DNA of 64,000 nt from Salvator merianae (Eukaryota; Chordata; Lepidosauria; Squamata; Teiidae): positions 127,569,936 through 127,633,935 of the forward strand of contig QVOM02000034.1 of the NCBI GenBank assembly GCA_003586115.2, given 5' to 3'. The stretch's first letter is position 1; each line of letters opens with the position of its first letter. Position numbers and translations under genes: made by a program. Below are positions 46,081-58,620 of the stretch, piece after piece. Under the pieces are notes generated by a model, which searched no databases, had not been told where the DNA came from, and was given only the letters and a program-made list of their open reading frames with translations.

Positions 46081-47181
46081 GTTAGAGCAGAAGTTTATTT
46101 GTGTTAGGGAATTGTCTTAATTACATTTTGTTAATTTTAGTTAGTGTGCTTCAGAAAATAGTGTATTGTTTTTGAAATGGTTTTACTGACTAATTAAATA
46201 ATTATATCAGGGACTGGTATAAAGATAAAAATAAATACTGTTTCTGAGAAACAGGGGCAGTTGGAGTCTGTGGGATCTGTGCCAATAAGGCAATTCATGT
46301 GATCCTACTATAAATTCTAGCACAGAAAAGCAGCAGTAATTGTGAACAGTTAGAAGCAGCAGACAGAAAGATATGTCTCCATTTATTCTGCCTTTTTGGG
46401 GTGAGGACAGAGGGAAAGGTCTAGAAAATTAAAATTACTGACTGATGTCTCCAAGAAGATGTAATACCTTGTGTCCTGGAAGGCACCCATTCCTCCATCA
46501 CAGAGATGGAAGGATGCAGAGTGTGGAGTGAGACAAAGGTGCCTGCTTGATTGGCAAGTCGGACCTGACCTGAATAATGGGCAGCAAAGGCACAGCTGTG
46601 TTGCTGAAGCTGCCTCTGGCCATTGCCCAGGCATTAAAAACAAGCCTGCCTTCATTTTCACCATGCAGCAGAGAGAATGAATGGGTCTCCTAGAAAGGAG
46701 GAGGGAAGGCAGAAAATGAGACAATCTCCAGCCTACAGAAAACCAACAAAAAGTGTACAAAGCTGTCACATAAGAATAGGTGTGTTTGAAATAATTTCCA
46801 GTGATTAATTGCAGATAGGGAAAGAGTAACGTTGTTTTTTGGGTTTTTTTTCATATGAAGTGTCATCTGGCCATAGCTGTTTGTTGACATTCAAACCTCC
46901 CCGCTCCCAAGGGGATGTATTTCCCCCTGACCCAGTTTCATTATACTCTGTGCCTTGCATTGGCTAAATATATTATGACACTTAATATTCTAGTCCAGAG
47001 ATTCACGCCATCCTTTATTCTTACATTTTTCTTCCTCCACAAACTACATGCATGCTTCAAAAATGATAGCTTTTAGTTTCATGATATAATAATACTAACA
47101 CTCATAATAAGCTTTTATTTTCCAATTCCTTTTCCCCCAAAGGCACATGCTGTGGACAACACATATTCATTCTTCTAATAC

Positions 47182-47184
<3 letters not shown>
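46081..47184. other. No recognisable feature
   Basis: Unique-looking, with chance frames of up to 128 codons lacking known domains. Confidence 0.4.

Positions 47185-47225
<41 letters not shown>
47185..47225. repeat. (AT)n microsatellite
   Basis: About 20 uninterrupted AT units. Confidence 0.95.
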
Positions 47226-47227
<2 letters not shown>

Positions 47228-47958
47228 CAGATGCTTTAATTGCAAATATATTCTTAATTAATAATAAAAAGGTTCATTAAACAGATGTCTTAAAAGGTTG
47301 TATTTCATACTGTTCTGCTCTGTGGAGAAATAATTTGGGGAAGTAATTTGTTTAGGATTTTTACTATGCCAGAGAATATATCCTTGATGGTTTGTAGCAC
47401 TCTGTTTTATGGATGTTTCATTAGCCAAAAGGGAGAGCAGATTCCATACTCCACTAAAAATTGTGAGCTAGATATGACTCTCCTCCCAAAACTGAAGGCT
47501 CCACTAATTCGTCAATGGTGCAAAATGTCACCGAAATTAGGATGGAAACAAGATTGACACGGAGAGGGTGATTAGAACTTCTCTGTCCAGCCCAGCAGTG
47601 TCATGTAGCATTGGCCCCTAGATCAGAACCTCAAGACCAGTGCAGGGAGTGGCAAACTCCCCATTGATCTCTCTGAGACACATTTTGCTGCTGCTCTATA
47701 TGTGTGTGTGAAAAGGAAGTTTAGAGAAGCCAAAGGGAGGCTTGCAATCAGAGCACCCTCCTCCCTTCCCCACACTCCTCAGAAAACTGCATTTTAAGCT
47801 GCTGCTGCCACTTTGAACAGAACACAAATTGCCTCTTCTTCATATTAATGTGTGGAGTGCCCATACCTTTTTTTGGCCATACCCTCTGAAAACTGGTGAA
47901 GAAGGCTGGTCACCTGTTGCCACACCCTTTGGAGTGCATCCTCACCATCCATGTGATT

Positions 47959-47960
<2 letters not shown>
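47226..47960. other. No recognisable feature
   Basis: Unassigned. Confidence 0.35.
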
Positions 47961-48004
<44 letters not shown>

Positions 48005-48060
48005 CCTCCCTCCCTCCCTCCCTCCCTCCCTCCCTCCCTTCCTTCCTTCCTTCCTTCCTT
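47961..48060. repeat. (TC)n-(TCCC)n-(TTCC)n compound microsatellite
   Basis: Twenty TC units pass into about nine TCCC units and then about six TTCC units. The result is a strand-asymmetric polypurine/polypyrimidine tract of 100 bp, capable in principle of triplex (H-DNA) formation. Frames across it are artefacts. Confidence 0.95.
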
Positions 48061-49124
48061 GATACAAAGAGGATGAATTGGAGGTGGGGGGATGGTTGTT
48101 AGCAAAATATGCTGTAAGAGGCATGAGCATGGAGGTCAATTCCCCCCTTCAAAATATTGTTTCAGTGGCAAGTGCCCAACTCCCATTTGCTGATAAGGAA
48201 TATCATAATTAGCTATGAAGTCAACAATAGCCATCCTCAGGTGCTCTTACTGAAAGAAAGGCAAGGAAGGTAGAAAGCAGACTTAACATTCCTGCTCCAG
48301 TCATCCTCCATAAAGTAGAGAGCAAATGCATGAAATGTGGAGTTTCTTGACGTGGTATTTTGAAACTCTTGCTTCCCTTGGTTTCAAACCATACAGAGAG
48401 CTTCTCCCACGATGGTTCTCCGTGTTATATTTGTCCTCCAGCTCATGGAAGGTAACTGTTATAGTAAAAGTGGAAGGCAGGGAGATGAACTTAGCATGTT
48501 TGTGTGTTTTCCCTTCTGGTTTATTTAATTCATTCTCTCTGAAGAGAACATAATATAATTAATGTGGCTTCTGTTAATAGCATCTTTCATTGAGAACAGA
48601 AAAATGTTTCCCTTAAAATGCAAATGCAGCTTCATGGAGACTTAGGCAATATCTGCACAGTTCCTGAGGACTACAGATGTGTGCTAGAACCATGAGGTCC
48701 ACACACCAACATAACCTCCAGTCCTGTATGCTGGCTTCATTGTCTCTGTGCTTGCCACACTCACGGGTATGGAATTCAAGCCCAGGAAGAGTGCTCTAGC
48801 AAGAAACCAAATAAAAGGAGTCTCCTGCATGGACCAGGCTGGTGTCCTTTCCTGCCATGGTTTGGCAGGAACAGCCCATACCCTATTCCAGAGCCAGCAA
48901 CAATTTTAAAAGTGACTGAAGTTGGACCACTTCTGACAGCTCAGCAAAATACCCCAACCTGCAACTTCAATGCTGAGGAATTTTTGTTCCCTAGCTTCAA
49001 ACTTCTAGGCCAAACTGGGGCAGCTGTTAAGTAGACAGCTGCCAGTGTGTTCCATGGAGCCTAGCTTGTACCTTGTCCAGAATGCCAGCAACAATCTCCA
49101 CAGAGCGTGTTATGGTGACAATAT
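48061..49124. other. Unassigned; one orphan MITE end at 48,652
   Basis: GGCAATATCTGCACAG near 48,645-48,662 fits the shared terminal pattern. No right end was found. The rest is unassigned. Confidence 0.35.
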
Positions 49125-49368
49125 GGAATTTCAATGTATACCAATGGCTACTAGAGTGGATGCCTGCATGCTGCCTCTGTTTTGGAGAAACAGGCAGGAT
49201 GCCTCTAAAGTCCAGTCACAGGGAGTCTGGAACAGGTGAGGGTCTCACCCTTGTCTTCTGCTTGAGAATGCCCAGAAGAAAACGTTGGGTCACCAAGTGA
49301 GACAGGATGCTGGACTAGATGGACTGTGGCCTGATCCAGTAGGGCTTCATATATATTCTTATGTTAAT
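49125..49368 (+). pseudogene. CR1 LINE 3' end, sense
   Basis: Contains caatggctactagagtggat, cttgagaatgcccagaag and gactgtggcctgatccag, ending in attcttatgtta. It is the CR1 3' non-coding end. Confidence 0.85.
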
Positions 49369-49976
49369 TCGTCTTAGACTCCATCCAAATGCCCCCCTAA
49401 AAGGGGTGAGGTTTGGGCTAGTGTGACAAGTGGCCACCTTGGGGTTGACACTTTGAAGTCTATAGCAATGCTGCTGTGGGTGGAACACTGCCCACAATCA
49501 TCAAAATGTAGCCAGAATTGTGGACCAAAACTGTGGCTAGAAATCTGCTGCATTTTGAGACCATGGCAGTAATTCTGGCCACATTGTCAAACCACTGAAT
49601 CAACTTCTGACCACCACATGTATGTATATGGCATCCAGGAGTCGACTCTCATAACTAAGGTGGCTTTAACATAAAGAGGTTGCCTTAGTTGCAGTTCTGG
49701 GGTGCTGGATGGGGGCAGTAGCAATTGTTCAGCCAGAAGATGGTTTCTTAGGCCCTCACTCACCATTCCTCAGCACCTCCCCATTCATTAATACAAAATA
49801 TGTGCATCAATTACATTCACACATCGAAAGTTGCTTCTAATTTGGTTCACAGTGTAAAATGCTTATGGACTTGGAGGCTTTTAATAAGCATGTTGTGATA
49901 CTGTGACTGAACTCTTCTGTCAGCTCAACAACAATTTCCCACATGCAAGAAGATTAATAAAATATCAGCTTGTTTC
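49369..49976. other. No recognisable feature
   Basis: gactccatccaaatgc near 49,378 weakly resembles a MITE end. Otherwise unassigned. Confidence 0.35.
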
Positions 49977-49984
49977 TATGGCTC

Positions 49985-50249
49985 CAGTGGCATAGGAAGG
50001 GGGGGCAAGGGGCCTGTCCACCCTGGGCGGCATGTCATCCCATGTGGCACATCTAGCCAGGGCCTTCTCTGCCCGCCTGGCACACAAAGTTTCTCCAGAG
50101 CTCGAGTGAGAAGGAGAGCGCAGTGCAGCGCCCGGCCGGCAGTCATCGGGACGGCGGTAGGGATAGGAGGCTGCAGGGCAGGGCACCCTCGCTCGCTCTC
50201 CTCTGCTGCCATGTGGCCCCGGGCAGCAAAAGTTTTAGCTACGTCTCTG
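49985..50249. mobile_element. hAT-type MITE, 265 bp, 8-bp TSD
   Basis: Ends cagtggcataggaag and, in reverse complement, cagagacgtagctaa match the 34.9-kb element. Flanks are TATGGCTC (49,977-49,984) and CATGGCTC (50,250-50,257), an 8-bp duplication with one mismatch. It is a shorter internal-deletion form of the same family. Confidence 0.85.
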
Positions 50250-50279
50250 CATGGCTCACTGTCAAACTGGCAAATTACC

Positions 50280-50476
50280 AGATGGAAGAACAGGAGGGAC
50301 AGGGAGGATGCTTCTAAAGGCCATTTGCAGGGATTTGAGAGCAGGTGAAGGTTTTACCTTTATAGACTGCTTAAAAATGCCCAGAAGCAGTTGGTAGGCC
50401 ACTATGTGAGACAGGATGCTGGATTAGATGGGTTGTGGCTGATCCTGCAGGGCTCCTCTTATGTACAAATGTTCCT
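50280..50476 (+). pseudogene. CR1 LINE 3' end, sense
   Basis: ggatgcttctaaaggccatt, gagagcaggtgaaggtttta and gacaggatgctggattagat are CR1 3' sequence, ending with a cttatgt-type terminal motif. Confidence 0.8.
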
Positions 50477-50716
50477 ATTTTTAATGTATATCATGTAAAA
50501 ACATGAAAGTGTCATGGGGTAACTTAAAGGCTAGCGAGCATGTTATTGCATACGTTTTTGTCATCTGTAGCCCATTTTCTTAGATATACTGTGTAAAGCC
50601 TGTGATGGCTAGATGACTAATTTAGTTTTCTAATTTAAGGACTATAGAAAAATAAAGAATTCGTGTCTGGTCTAGCAGATAGTTGCTACACTTTCATACG
50701 CAAAACCAATGCAGAG

Positions 50717-51851
50717 TAGGGATGTGCACGAAATTTCGAAGCAACGAAATTTCGTACGAATTTCGTTGCTTCACAACATTCGCATCGAATGCGAAGTGCC
50801 CTCTCTATCGCGAAAGCGAATAGCGAAAGTCGCGGCAATTTTCGTCAATTTTCATGACCTTCGCCACTCACCGCGAACGGCTATTTTTCGTCTCTTTTCG
50901 CTGCGAAAACTGCGATGCAACGAAGCTCGGTAGCTTCATAGCATCAAGTCTCTGCCTCTAGAGGTGGAAATTGTAATGCATCACATTAGGAAAGACGGTA
51001 TTTTTTTAACTCTTCACCTGCCTCACAGCGATCGCACCGCATGAGGATGAGAAACTCAGATGGCTAGGAGTTAATAAAACGTCTTTGATGGTGGTATATA
51101 GTTCTGCTTTTTGAAACGGAGGGCAAGACAAGGCGTCATTTTGCTGCTGCTCGGAAGTAGGGAGGGAGGGCAAGACGAGGCATCATTTCGCTGCTGCTCA
51201 GAAGTAGGGAGTTATTTCATCCTGCGGCTGCTGCCAGTCTTCTAAATTACGCGCTGAGCTGAAGGCAATTGCTTCGCGCGTCGCTGACTAAGCCTGCCCG
51301 CCTCGTAGGCGAGGTAATAATTTCTGTGCCCCAAACGATCGGCACAGACGGCAAACAGCGATGAGTCGCGCTGATAAGTTAAAGGGACAGAAGTTAGCGC
51401 GCATGCGCGCACAGACATGAGCGTCGAAAAGGCATCGAAAATGACGAAAAATCAAAGCGAAAAAAATTCCTTCTCTTGCTTTCGCTTGCTTTTGATCTGC
51501 AGTGAGGAACCCCAAACGTGCCTTCGCTGCTTTGAATCCTGCTACAAACCGGCCGCCGGTAAAAAGTAAGCTCCGTGCAATTTTTACCTTTAACGAAGCA
51601 ACTCCTTAAATTAGCAACGTGGACGGTCAAATATAGAAGGGAGAGGGCAGGGGGATATGCGGCGTTTGTTTTTCGCTACTTCCGGTTTTGCACTTCCATT
51701 GATTTTGCACTTCCGGTTTTTTCGCAAAAATTTTCGCTGCGAAAACGAAAATCGCCATTTTCGCGACTTCCGTTTTCATGCGAAAACGAAGCAACGAAGC
51801 TTCGATGCATTGCGAAACGAACAGAGAAAATTCCTTTCGTGCACATCCCTA
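50717..51851. mobile_element. hAT-like element, 1,135 bp, perfect 17-bp TIR and 8-bp TSD
   Basis: Starts tagggatgtgcacgaaa and ends with its exact complement tttcgtgcacatcccta. The perfect duplication ATGCAGAG lies at 50,709-50,716 and 51,852-51,859. The left end holds a strong hairpin with arms gaagcaacgaaat / atttcgttgcttc (50,738-50,772). Subterminal DNA is full of cgaa/ttcg words, and a roughly 48-bp tandem pair occurs at about 51,120-51,212. CpG is strikingly retained, suggesting recent insertion or low methylation loss. Frames of 70-130 codons show no transposase features. Confidence 0.9.
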
Positions 51852-51859
51852 ATGCAGAG

Positions 51860-52795
51860 GCTTATCTTCTGTGGCTAATTTCCAGTCCCTATGGAACAAC
51901 AGCAACATCTACAAGTGGGACAGCCAGGCTGATTCCCTCACACAGATTTGCACAGCTCTGCATAGTAGCAACTTAAGATCTACATTTAATGGTTTTTATA
52001 AAAGCAAACTGGTGAAAGTGCCATTTATAAGTTAGAAGAATGGCTCCTTCCTTATATGGACTTCTTTGCTGTTTGTGAGCTAGACTAGCACCTAAAAGGG
52101 GTACATACTCCACTCTGTTTGGAACAATTATACTGGCAGCTAATGTTTTAATGTTTAAAGCATTTAGAATCAGTGGGTGTTTGCTCCCTTTGTACAACCT
52201 GCCTTCAGTTATTGCTTTCACAGTAATTATATTGAAATAATAATGGCCAGCAATTTCTCTGGAAATTTTCACCTCATGGTTTACCTCTCAGTGATATTAG
52301 AATCTTTTTTTTTTGGCCTGCAACTCCTAAATAGCCCAGTTCCATGAAAAGAGCCTATGCTCAAAAGCAAGAACATTCACAGGAGGATGGGTCAAAACCT
52401 CTCTATGTGGATAATTGAAATAAAGTTTGTTTGGTGTTTTTTCCCCCGCAGTTCAGTTAATGGAAATGCATAGAAGAGTATTTAGATCAAGTGAAATGTT
52501 TTCTTGGCACCGTATGTTTAATTTTCAAATAGATCAGCATAATGGCAGAGCTGAAGCCAAATGCAGCACGCTAATTAGCAGTGGTGGCTTTTGTCTGTTT
52601 GTGGCTGGTGGGACAGGAAAAAAGGCAGCTAAAAGCAAATGATACCAGAGAAAAGAACAGGCAGTGTCAGTCTTAGGTAAGTCACTATGAGGTTTCCACT
52701 CTACGCAAACTGATACAAAATTAACTCCATAAAAATGATGTATGGATATATATTAGCCAGTCCTGAATTCTAGTAGCTGTGGATGAGAAAGAGAC
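51860..52795. other. No recognisable feature
   Basis: Unique-looking sequence. Confidence 0.4.
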
Positions 52796-52798
52796 TCT

Positions 52799-53327
52799 GG
52801 AGGTTTCCACACTCACTTTGCTTGGAGTGGTTCAACTATTCTGCTGCAGTTCTGTCCCAGATCAAGCACGCAAGGTGCTTTCCACATCACAAGGGTGGGG
52901 ATGCTGTCCATCCCAAAACAATACAGCAATGTGGAGGTATCACAGCTGTTCCGGTCACACAACTGACTCTCCACCCAAGGTACCACCCACCACTGCCAGC
53001 AATTAGCCCAGGCCCCATCATTCATGTGTTATGTGGTGCACAAGGGTGAGGCTGAACAGAATGGTCTTTGAAGGTAGCATACTTACCTCCATATCAGGGT
53101 TTCAGAAATGATCTTTGGAGCTTGCATAAGCTTTAGAGATGTGGCTATGGTGTTTTCCTTGTTCTGGACCGGGTGTGGAAGCATTGATGCCTGGACCAGA
53201 ACAGACAGCTAATCCAGAATAGGGACCTCTTGAGACGGTTCTGTGCTGGAATAGATCTAGTTCCATGTGGACAAATCAGTTTCGGCAGCCATTTGGTCCT
53301 GACTAGTGTCTGAGTGCAGAAATGGCC
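52799..53327. mobile_element. MITE, 529 bp, shared terminal pattern
   Basis: Left end GGAGGTTTCCACACTC and right end (reverse complement) GGCCATTTCTGCACTC. Flanks are TCT (52,796-52,798) and TCA (53,328-53,330), a 3-bp duplication with one mismatch. The interior is unrelated to families A-F. Confidence 0.6.
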
Positions 53328-53895
53328 TCAGCTTCTGAGCTACTGGCATGATGAGGTCTTGCTCACTTTACTTAATTAGCTAGTTAGGTATTATACCTAC
53401 TAGCTAGGTATTATATGTGATCAGACGGTAATGTAGTTGCCTATTTTACTGAACTAGAACTATAGAAACTGTGTGCATGGAAGAAAGTGTTGGGATATTT
53501 GCCAAGGATGTGACATCAAGAAAACAAGAGTGGTGGGTTGTGTGAGGATGAGTCATACGTTGTGAGTGCAGTTGTAAGGTCAAGCCAATGGCATTTATAT
53601 CCCTTGACAATGGGGAAGAGAAATGGTATGCAAGCATTTATCTCATGTTTCACTGATTGCAGATAGGAGCTACAAGTTCTCATCTTGAAATGCTTCATTA
53701 TCAACATTATCCTACCTTCTCTTTCTGTATTGTTCATGCTTTGGGATCTTCTTACTTTGAAAACACAAGATTTACTGTTTGATTGCCCATCTGCTTATTT
53801 TTAACTTGCACATAAAACTCTGGTTTCAACCCCACCCTCTCCTGAGTTAGAACCCACAGGAGACAATCCACTTGGGGCTTAATTTTGATCTCTCT
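53328..53895. other. No recognisable feature
   Basis: A small tandem (tagctaggtatta-type, near 53,380-53,415) is present; otherwise unassigned. Confidence 0.4.
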
Positions 53896-54212
53896 GGCTG
53901 TGTCCACATAGGCACTTCATGCACATCCCCCAGTATCCCCAGCACTGCAGTGGACAAACACCTATATGTCGCATGAGCCACCACAACCGCCCAGAAGCCT
54001 CAATCTGCTGATGTGGATGTGACTTATGCCGCTTGTGCAATGGACTGAACATGGCTATCTAAGTTCTCTGCAGCAATGAGGTTTTCAGAGTCCAGGAGCA
54101 ATTGCAGGGCAGATGGTGTTTGTTGTGCCTCTCACTCCAGCAGCAGCTGATAGCTGTCTTTCACTTCCCACCCCACATCCTGCATGTATCCTGTCCCTGT
54201 CTGGATGCAGTC
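53896..54212. mobile_element. MITE, 317 bp, 3-bp TSD
   Basis: Left end GGCTGTGTCCACATAG and right end (reverse complement) GACTGCATCCAGACAG resemble family E termini. TCT flanks both sides (53,893-53,895; 54,213-54,215). The interior is unrelated to E and not palindromic. Confidence 0.65.
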
Positions 54213-55197
54213 TCTGTTGCAATCTGTTGTGGTTCTTATGAAAGTGACCTATGGGCTACTGCTGGAATGCAGCCTTATAAATATAATGAAAATCTCTTAG
54301 CAACCTAATTACACTGTTGAATGCCAGCAGTCTGATTTCCACAGTTGGAAAAGAGACCATTGACTCTCAGCAGCCTGATGCTAGACCAGACCTCCTGCGC
54401 AGCAGCATTCCACAACTTGGAGTCACGGGAGAGGAAATCATTGGGAAAACCCTCTCTTGCACCACCACTCTTATACCACTGTGTCTGTGGTCTCTTGGAG
54501 GAAGCTTGACAATCTCAGGGCCAGGGTAGGTATACTTTACAAAAAAGTGTCCCCAGGGGTTTTACATACAGTATTTTTCAGTAAATCACTGAAATTTTAT
54601 GTTTGCGGAATGGGTTTATGAAATTACTTATAAACATACAGGTCTTCTGCTGAATATGAAGGATCAGTCCTTGTAAGTGACAGAAATCAGAAAGTTTGGG
54701 CGGATTTATTCTTATTTGCTTGATTAATCAAAACAACAGCAAACTACTGTCAGAAACAAAGGTAGAAAATGATGTTGACTTGGTTGTGGCACTGGCCATC
54801 TCCCCTTCCCAGGTAGCAATTGCTAGAGCTGCCAAAGTGGAGTACCCAGGCTGGGTTTGACATTCTGCGGATGATTTTTTTTAGAAACCAAGGAAATAGG
54901 AGGCAACGCAGCCATTGTTTTTGAGCGAGTCACTAAGAAGTCAGTTTAAACTTCCCACAGGTAGTTCAGCCATTCTAGCTCCATAGAAGAAAAACAAGAT
55001 ACGTTGTCAAATCTGTTCGAGGATGCTTTTCGGCAATTTCAAAGCAAGTACTTTGGGCAATATTGAACGCCAATCTGGAGAGATGTCATGTACATCAGAG
55101 CAGCTGTGCTTAGCTCTGCTCACTCCCTGCAAGGCCATTTCTTTCTTCAGGCATATTTTCAGTGCCTTTTCCCAGATGACACAATTGAAGTATCACA
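54213..55197. other. No recognisable feature
   Basis: Unassigned. Confidence 0.4.
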
Positions 55198-55314
55198 GGG
55201 TACATCCAAACGTTGCTTACTTATTCTGCAACATTTTGATATTCTGGAATAAGGCATGGATATTACAGAATATCCAAATATAGCAGGGTAAGTAAGGAAT
55301 GTCTGGATATAGCC
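55198..55314. mobile_element. Foldback MITE family E, 117 bp
   Basis: Starts gggtacatccaaacgttgc, ends aatgtctggatatagcc and has the central atattctggaat / gaatatccaa palindrome. Flanks are ACA and ACC, a possible decayed 3-bp duplication. Confidence 0.75.
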
Positions 55315-55914
55315 ACCATCTAGTCAGGTCTCTTTAAATTGCAATAAAGGGTCTTAAGGAGGATGCATTGAGAGGGTTAAAAACAAGGCTGAGCACCACA
55401 GTTTATAGTGGGCAGGACAAAACATATAAACATCTTACACACCATATTTTTACCTTCCCACCTGTTCTTCAGACAAACAGGCAAGCATGCATGCATAAGT
55501 CATTTTTTATTGCAGCATAAAAATTATAGTAAACTGTTCGTGAAGGGAAAGAGTGTTTCTTTATTCTTGCCCAAGTTTATTGCTTTGGTAAAGTGGAGTT
55601 TCTCTGTGCCTGTTAATTAGTCCCTTTTGCTTCCATACTGACAGAGGCAGTGCCTTCAGTTTTCACAGAGCCAGTGTAAAGCTGATTCAAGTATTGAAGC
55701 GAGAACAGAGTGCTGTATTGGTCCGGCACAATCACTGGTGCCTCTTGCCCTGCATTGCTTGCACAGTTACTCAAGAATTCTGGGTGGCAGAGTCAAGAAG
55801 GCATGTGGCCATAAGAGTGTGTAGCAGGACATACTGAAAGATGTGCACGAGAGGTTATGTGTGTGATATTTGGATCAAAGGACATCCAATCTTTTTTGAA
55901 AAAACCATGTTTAT
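55315..55914. other. No recognisable feature
   Basis: Unassigned. Confidence 0.35.
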
Positions 55915-56090
55915 AGTATTTGTATTCTACCTCCCTATCCCCAAACCCAAGGAGCATGCCATTCTCCACCCCTCCATTTTATTTTCACAACCCTGTGTGG
56001 AAGGCAAGGCAGCGAGGCAGTGACTGGGCCAAGATCACCCTGCGAGTTTCATGGCCAAGGGCGGATTCAAAGCTAGGGAGTCCTTGGCCA
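55915..56090. repeat. MIR-like / tRNA-SINE fragment
   Basis: attttcacaaccctgtgtgg, then gtgactgggccaagatcacc and gcggattcaaagctagg match the order and wording of the MIR-like tRNA-SINE block widespread in amniotes. Confidence 0.6.
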
Positions 56091-56095
56091 TTTCC

Positions 56096-56425
56096 ACACT
56101 GTGTGGGTTATTCCAGGCTATGGTGGCCCGCTCTATGGTGGGTCAAGCTACCAGTAGCCTGCTGTAAGAGCTGTCTGCATTGCAGACAACCCAGATCAGC
56201 TTAGCTTTGGGGCTTTTTCAACTGGGTGCCCACATTGCTTCTGGGTGCCTGGCAAAATAGCACTGGGCTAGGTATACTGGACCACAGCCCATGCACTGTC
56301 TGAACATACCAAAGTAGAATGCTTTGTAGACTGCTTGTAAGCAGTAGACAGTTGGAGTGGGATGTGGCATCATTTTGGCACCATATCCTGCTCCAAAACC
56401 TCATCCTGTGCGGACAAAATTGTCT
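56096..56425. mobile_element. MITE with shared left terminus, right end uncertain
   Basis: Begins GGCCATTTCCACACTG, a perfect fit to the terminal pattern, directly after the SINE block. The right limit is placed near 56,425 (gtgcggacaaaattgtc) by partial similarity only. Confidence 0.45.
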
Positions 56426-57756
56426 ACTGGGGTGTGTGGCCTCCTGGTAGATTGATGATGCTATATTTTCTGTTTACTCAGGCTGTCTTTGTCTAATATT
56501 GAATTTTGTTTGAAGACCTGAACCAATTAAGTGAGACAAATATGCAAAAACAGCTGAAATCAGGAAGGGGGCAAATACCTTTTTCACAGCACTGTAAATA
56601 ATTGGGAACAGAAGGAACACACTTACTTCATTTCCATTACAAATGAAAAACATAATGGCTCTATGCAGGAATTTATGGCAAGTCAACATAAATAAATAGT
56701 GGAGAAATTGAAAACTATTTTCACCATATCCACAGTGTCTCAACTATCCTGAACTTATAAAATATTTTCACATTATATAGAAAATGAACTGGCCCATATG
56801 ATTGACAAAAACATGTGTCCCCACCCTAATTCTAGATTCATGTGGGTAGCCATTTTCTATGCTTCTCAAAGCTGAAACACATTGACATGGGAGGTCAGAA
56901 ATCAGAGGTCAGCAACTGGGCAAGTGCTGAAGCTCAGGGGCTCAAAAGAAACTGACATGTCAGTGGTATTTTAAGCGTGCAGTGGGTTTTGCAATAGACC
57001 CATGCAGTTCCCAATAAGAACATAATGCTGATTTCTTCCATTTTTTTTCTGGGAATTTCAGAACTACAGAAGCAGCAAATCAGATCCTCACCAGGCTGGG
57101 TCAGAAAGAATGGCTGCATCCACAAAGGTGAAAGAAAGCACCAGGTGCAGGCCTGAAGGATGCAGCATCTGTGTCCTAGCAGATCTCCCAGGTATGCAGT
57201 ATTTCTTGGAGAGCTCTTAAGGATCAACAAATATTATTAGAAGCATCCTTCTTGCAGAGTGGGAAAACAGAGCTCACTGTCCTCAGTTGCCCACAATCAA
57301 CCTGGCCTGTGGTCCACCTGGGCATCTTCTTTGTTGTGCTGAAAATGGCTAACTTCTGAATCTTCCTCCAGTGTGACAAAAAAATACATCTATGCAGCAT
57401 CTTTGAAGCTGGACAACTTGGCTTCTGAGCTTCAAAGATAGTGATACCACACACTGTATCTCTGGGGCAAGAATAAGCACTCCATCTCTTAAGACACTGC
57501 AATCCCCTTCATGGGCATACATCATGTAATACAGCCAGCAGAAGCAAAGAATGGAAATGGATGGAGATGCAGAGATGCCTTAAAATACTTCCTCTGATTG
57601 GATGCACAGTCTCAGTCTATTCCTTGCCAGTTAAGCACTAATTGGCATTTCCTGAACCTCCAGCACCTGCTCTCAAAATTTTTGATCCAAATTCTGTGTA
57701 CTTAACCAGACAGGATTGATTAACTCTGATGTTTGAAGTGGCCATTTGCTAGTTCA
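56426..57756. other. No recognisable feature (1.3 kb)
   Basis: Unassigned, with chance frames only. Confidence 0.4.
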
Positions 57757-58160
57757 GGGCCTTTTTCCACTTTCCACCTTGTTCAAATGTGAACAAGGAA
57801 TGTGCACTTTCCACCTTGTTCAAATGGAATGTTCAAATCTGAACATTCCAAGGTGGAACAGTCCCTGCGTTGCGAATGCAGCCTGCCTGCCATGACAGTG
57901 CCTGTGGAAATGTCTGGCTGCTGCCATGATTACCAGAGACATGACATGCAATTGTGCAGCTGCAGCTGCAGTGTGCCATGACCTGCTGTGTGTGCACCAG
58001 GAAGTAGGTGTGAATGCTGCATACCGAGAACAGTCTGTCCAGCTGCTCCTGTGCAGCTGTAGATAATTTATCTAGTAGCAATCAGGAGCATCTGTAGGAA
58101 CTCCTGATCACTCCATCCACAGAGTGTGGATGCACTTTGCTGGTGAGCGTGCAGATGGAC
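57757..58160 (-). mobile_element. MITE family A, nearly complete copy
   Basis: Left terminus GGGCCTTTTTCCACTT, with a duplicated segment (actttccaccttgttcaaat at about 57,767 and 57,808). The hairpin gaatgttcaaatctgaacattc follows. The body matches the 30.9-kb copy in the same orientation. The far hairpin is cut off near 58,155. Confidence 0.75.
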
Positions 58161-58526
58161 CAGCCACATTTTATCTTACCCTGGTGTTTATTGCTATTAA
58201 TCCCCCTATTCTATGTTTTGCTAGCACACTGAAGTGACTTAACTCTGTGACTTTGGGCCTGTTTACCCCGCAACTGCTTAGTCCTCAGTTTCCCCTAATG
58301 AAGCTGTCACTGTCCCCTGTCTTGTCCCCTTTGGAGAAGGCGTCCTTTCCTTACCACCCATCTTATGCTGCTTTTTCTTCTCCCACAAGATGATTGGACA
58401 TTTCCCTCTCAATCAATTTAAATTTTGGGGGGATAGGGTGGGGTCTGCTTTTTCTCCTCTGGCTTTCTACCTACCAGCTTTCTGATCCTAAAGTTGATGT
58501 CCCTAAAAAAAAAGGCTCAGGGTTGT
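58161..58526. other. No recognisable feature
   Basis: Pyrimidine-rich but unassigned. Confidence 0.35.
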
Positions 58527-58620
58527 TCTTTTCTTTTTCTTTTTCTTTTCTTTTCTTTTCTTTTCTTTTCTTTTCTTTTCTTTTCTTTTCTTTTTCTTTT
58601 TTCTTTTTTCTTTTTTCCTT
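58527..58620. repeat. (TTTTC)n microsatellite
   Basis: Pentanucleotide array of about 15 units with TTTTTC variants at both edges. Confidence 0.95.
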
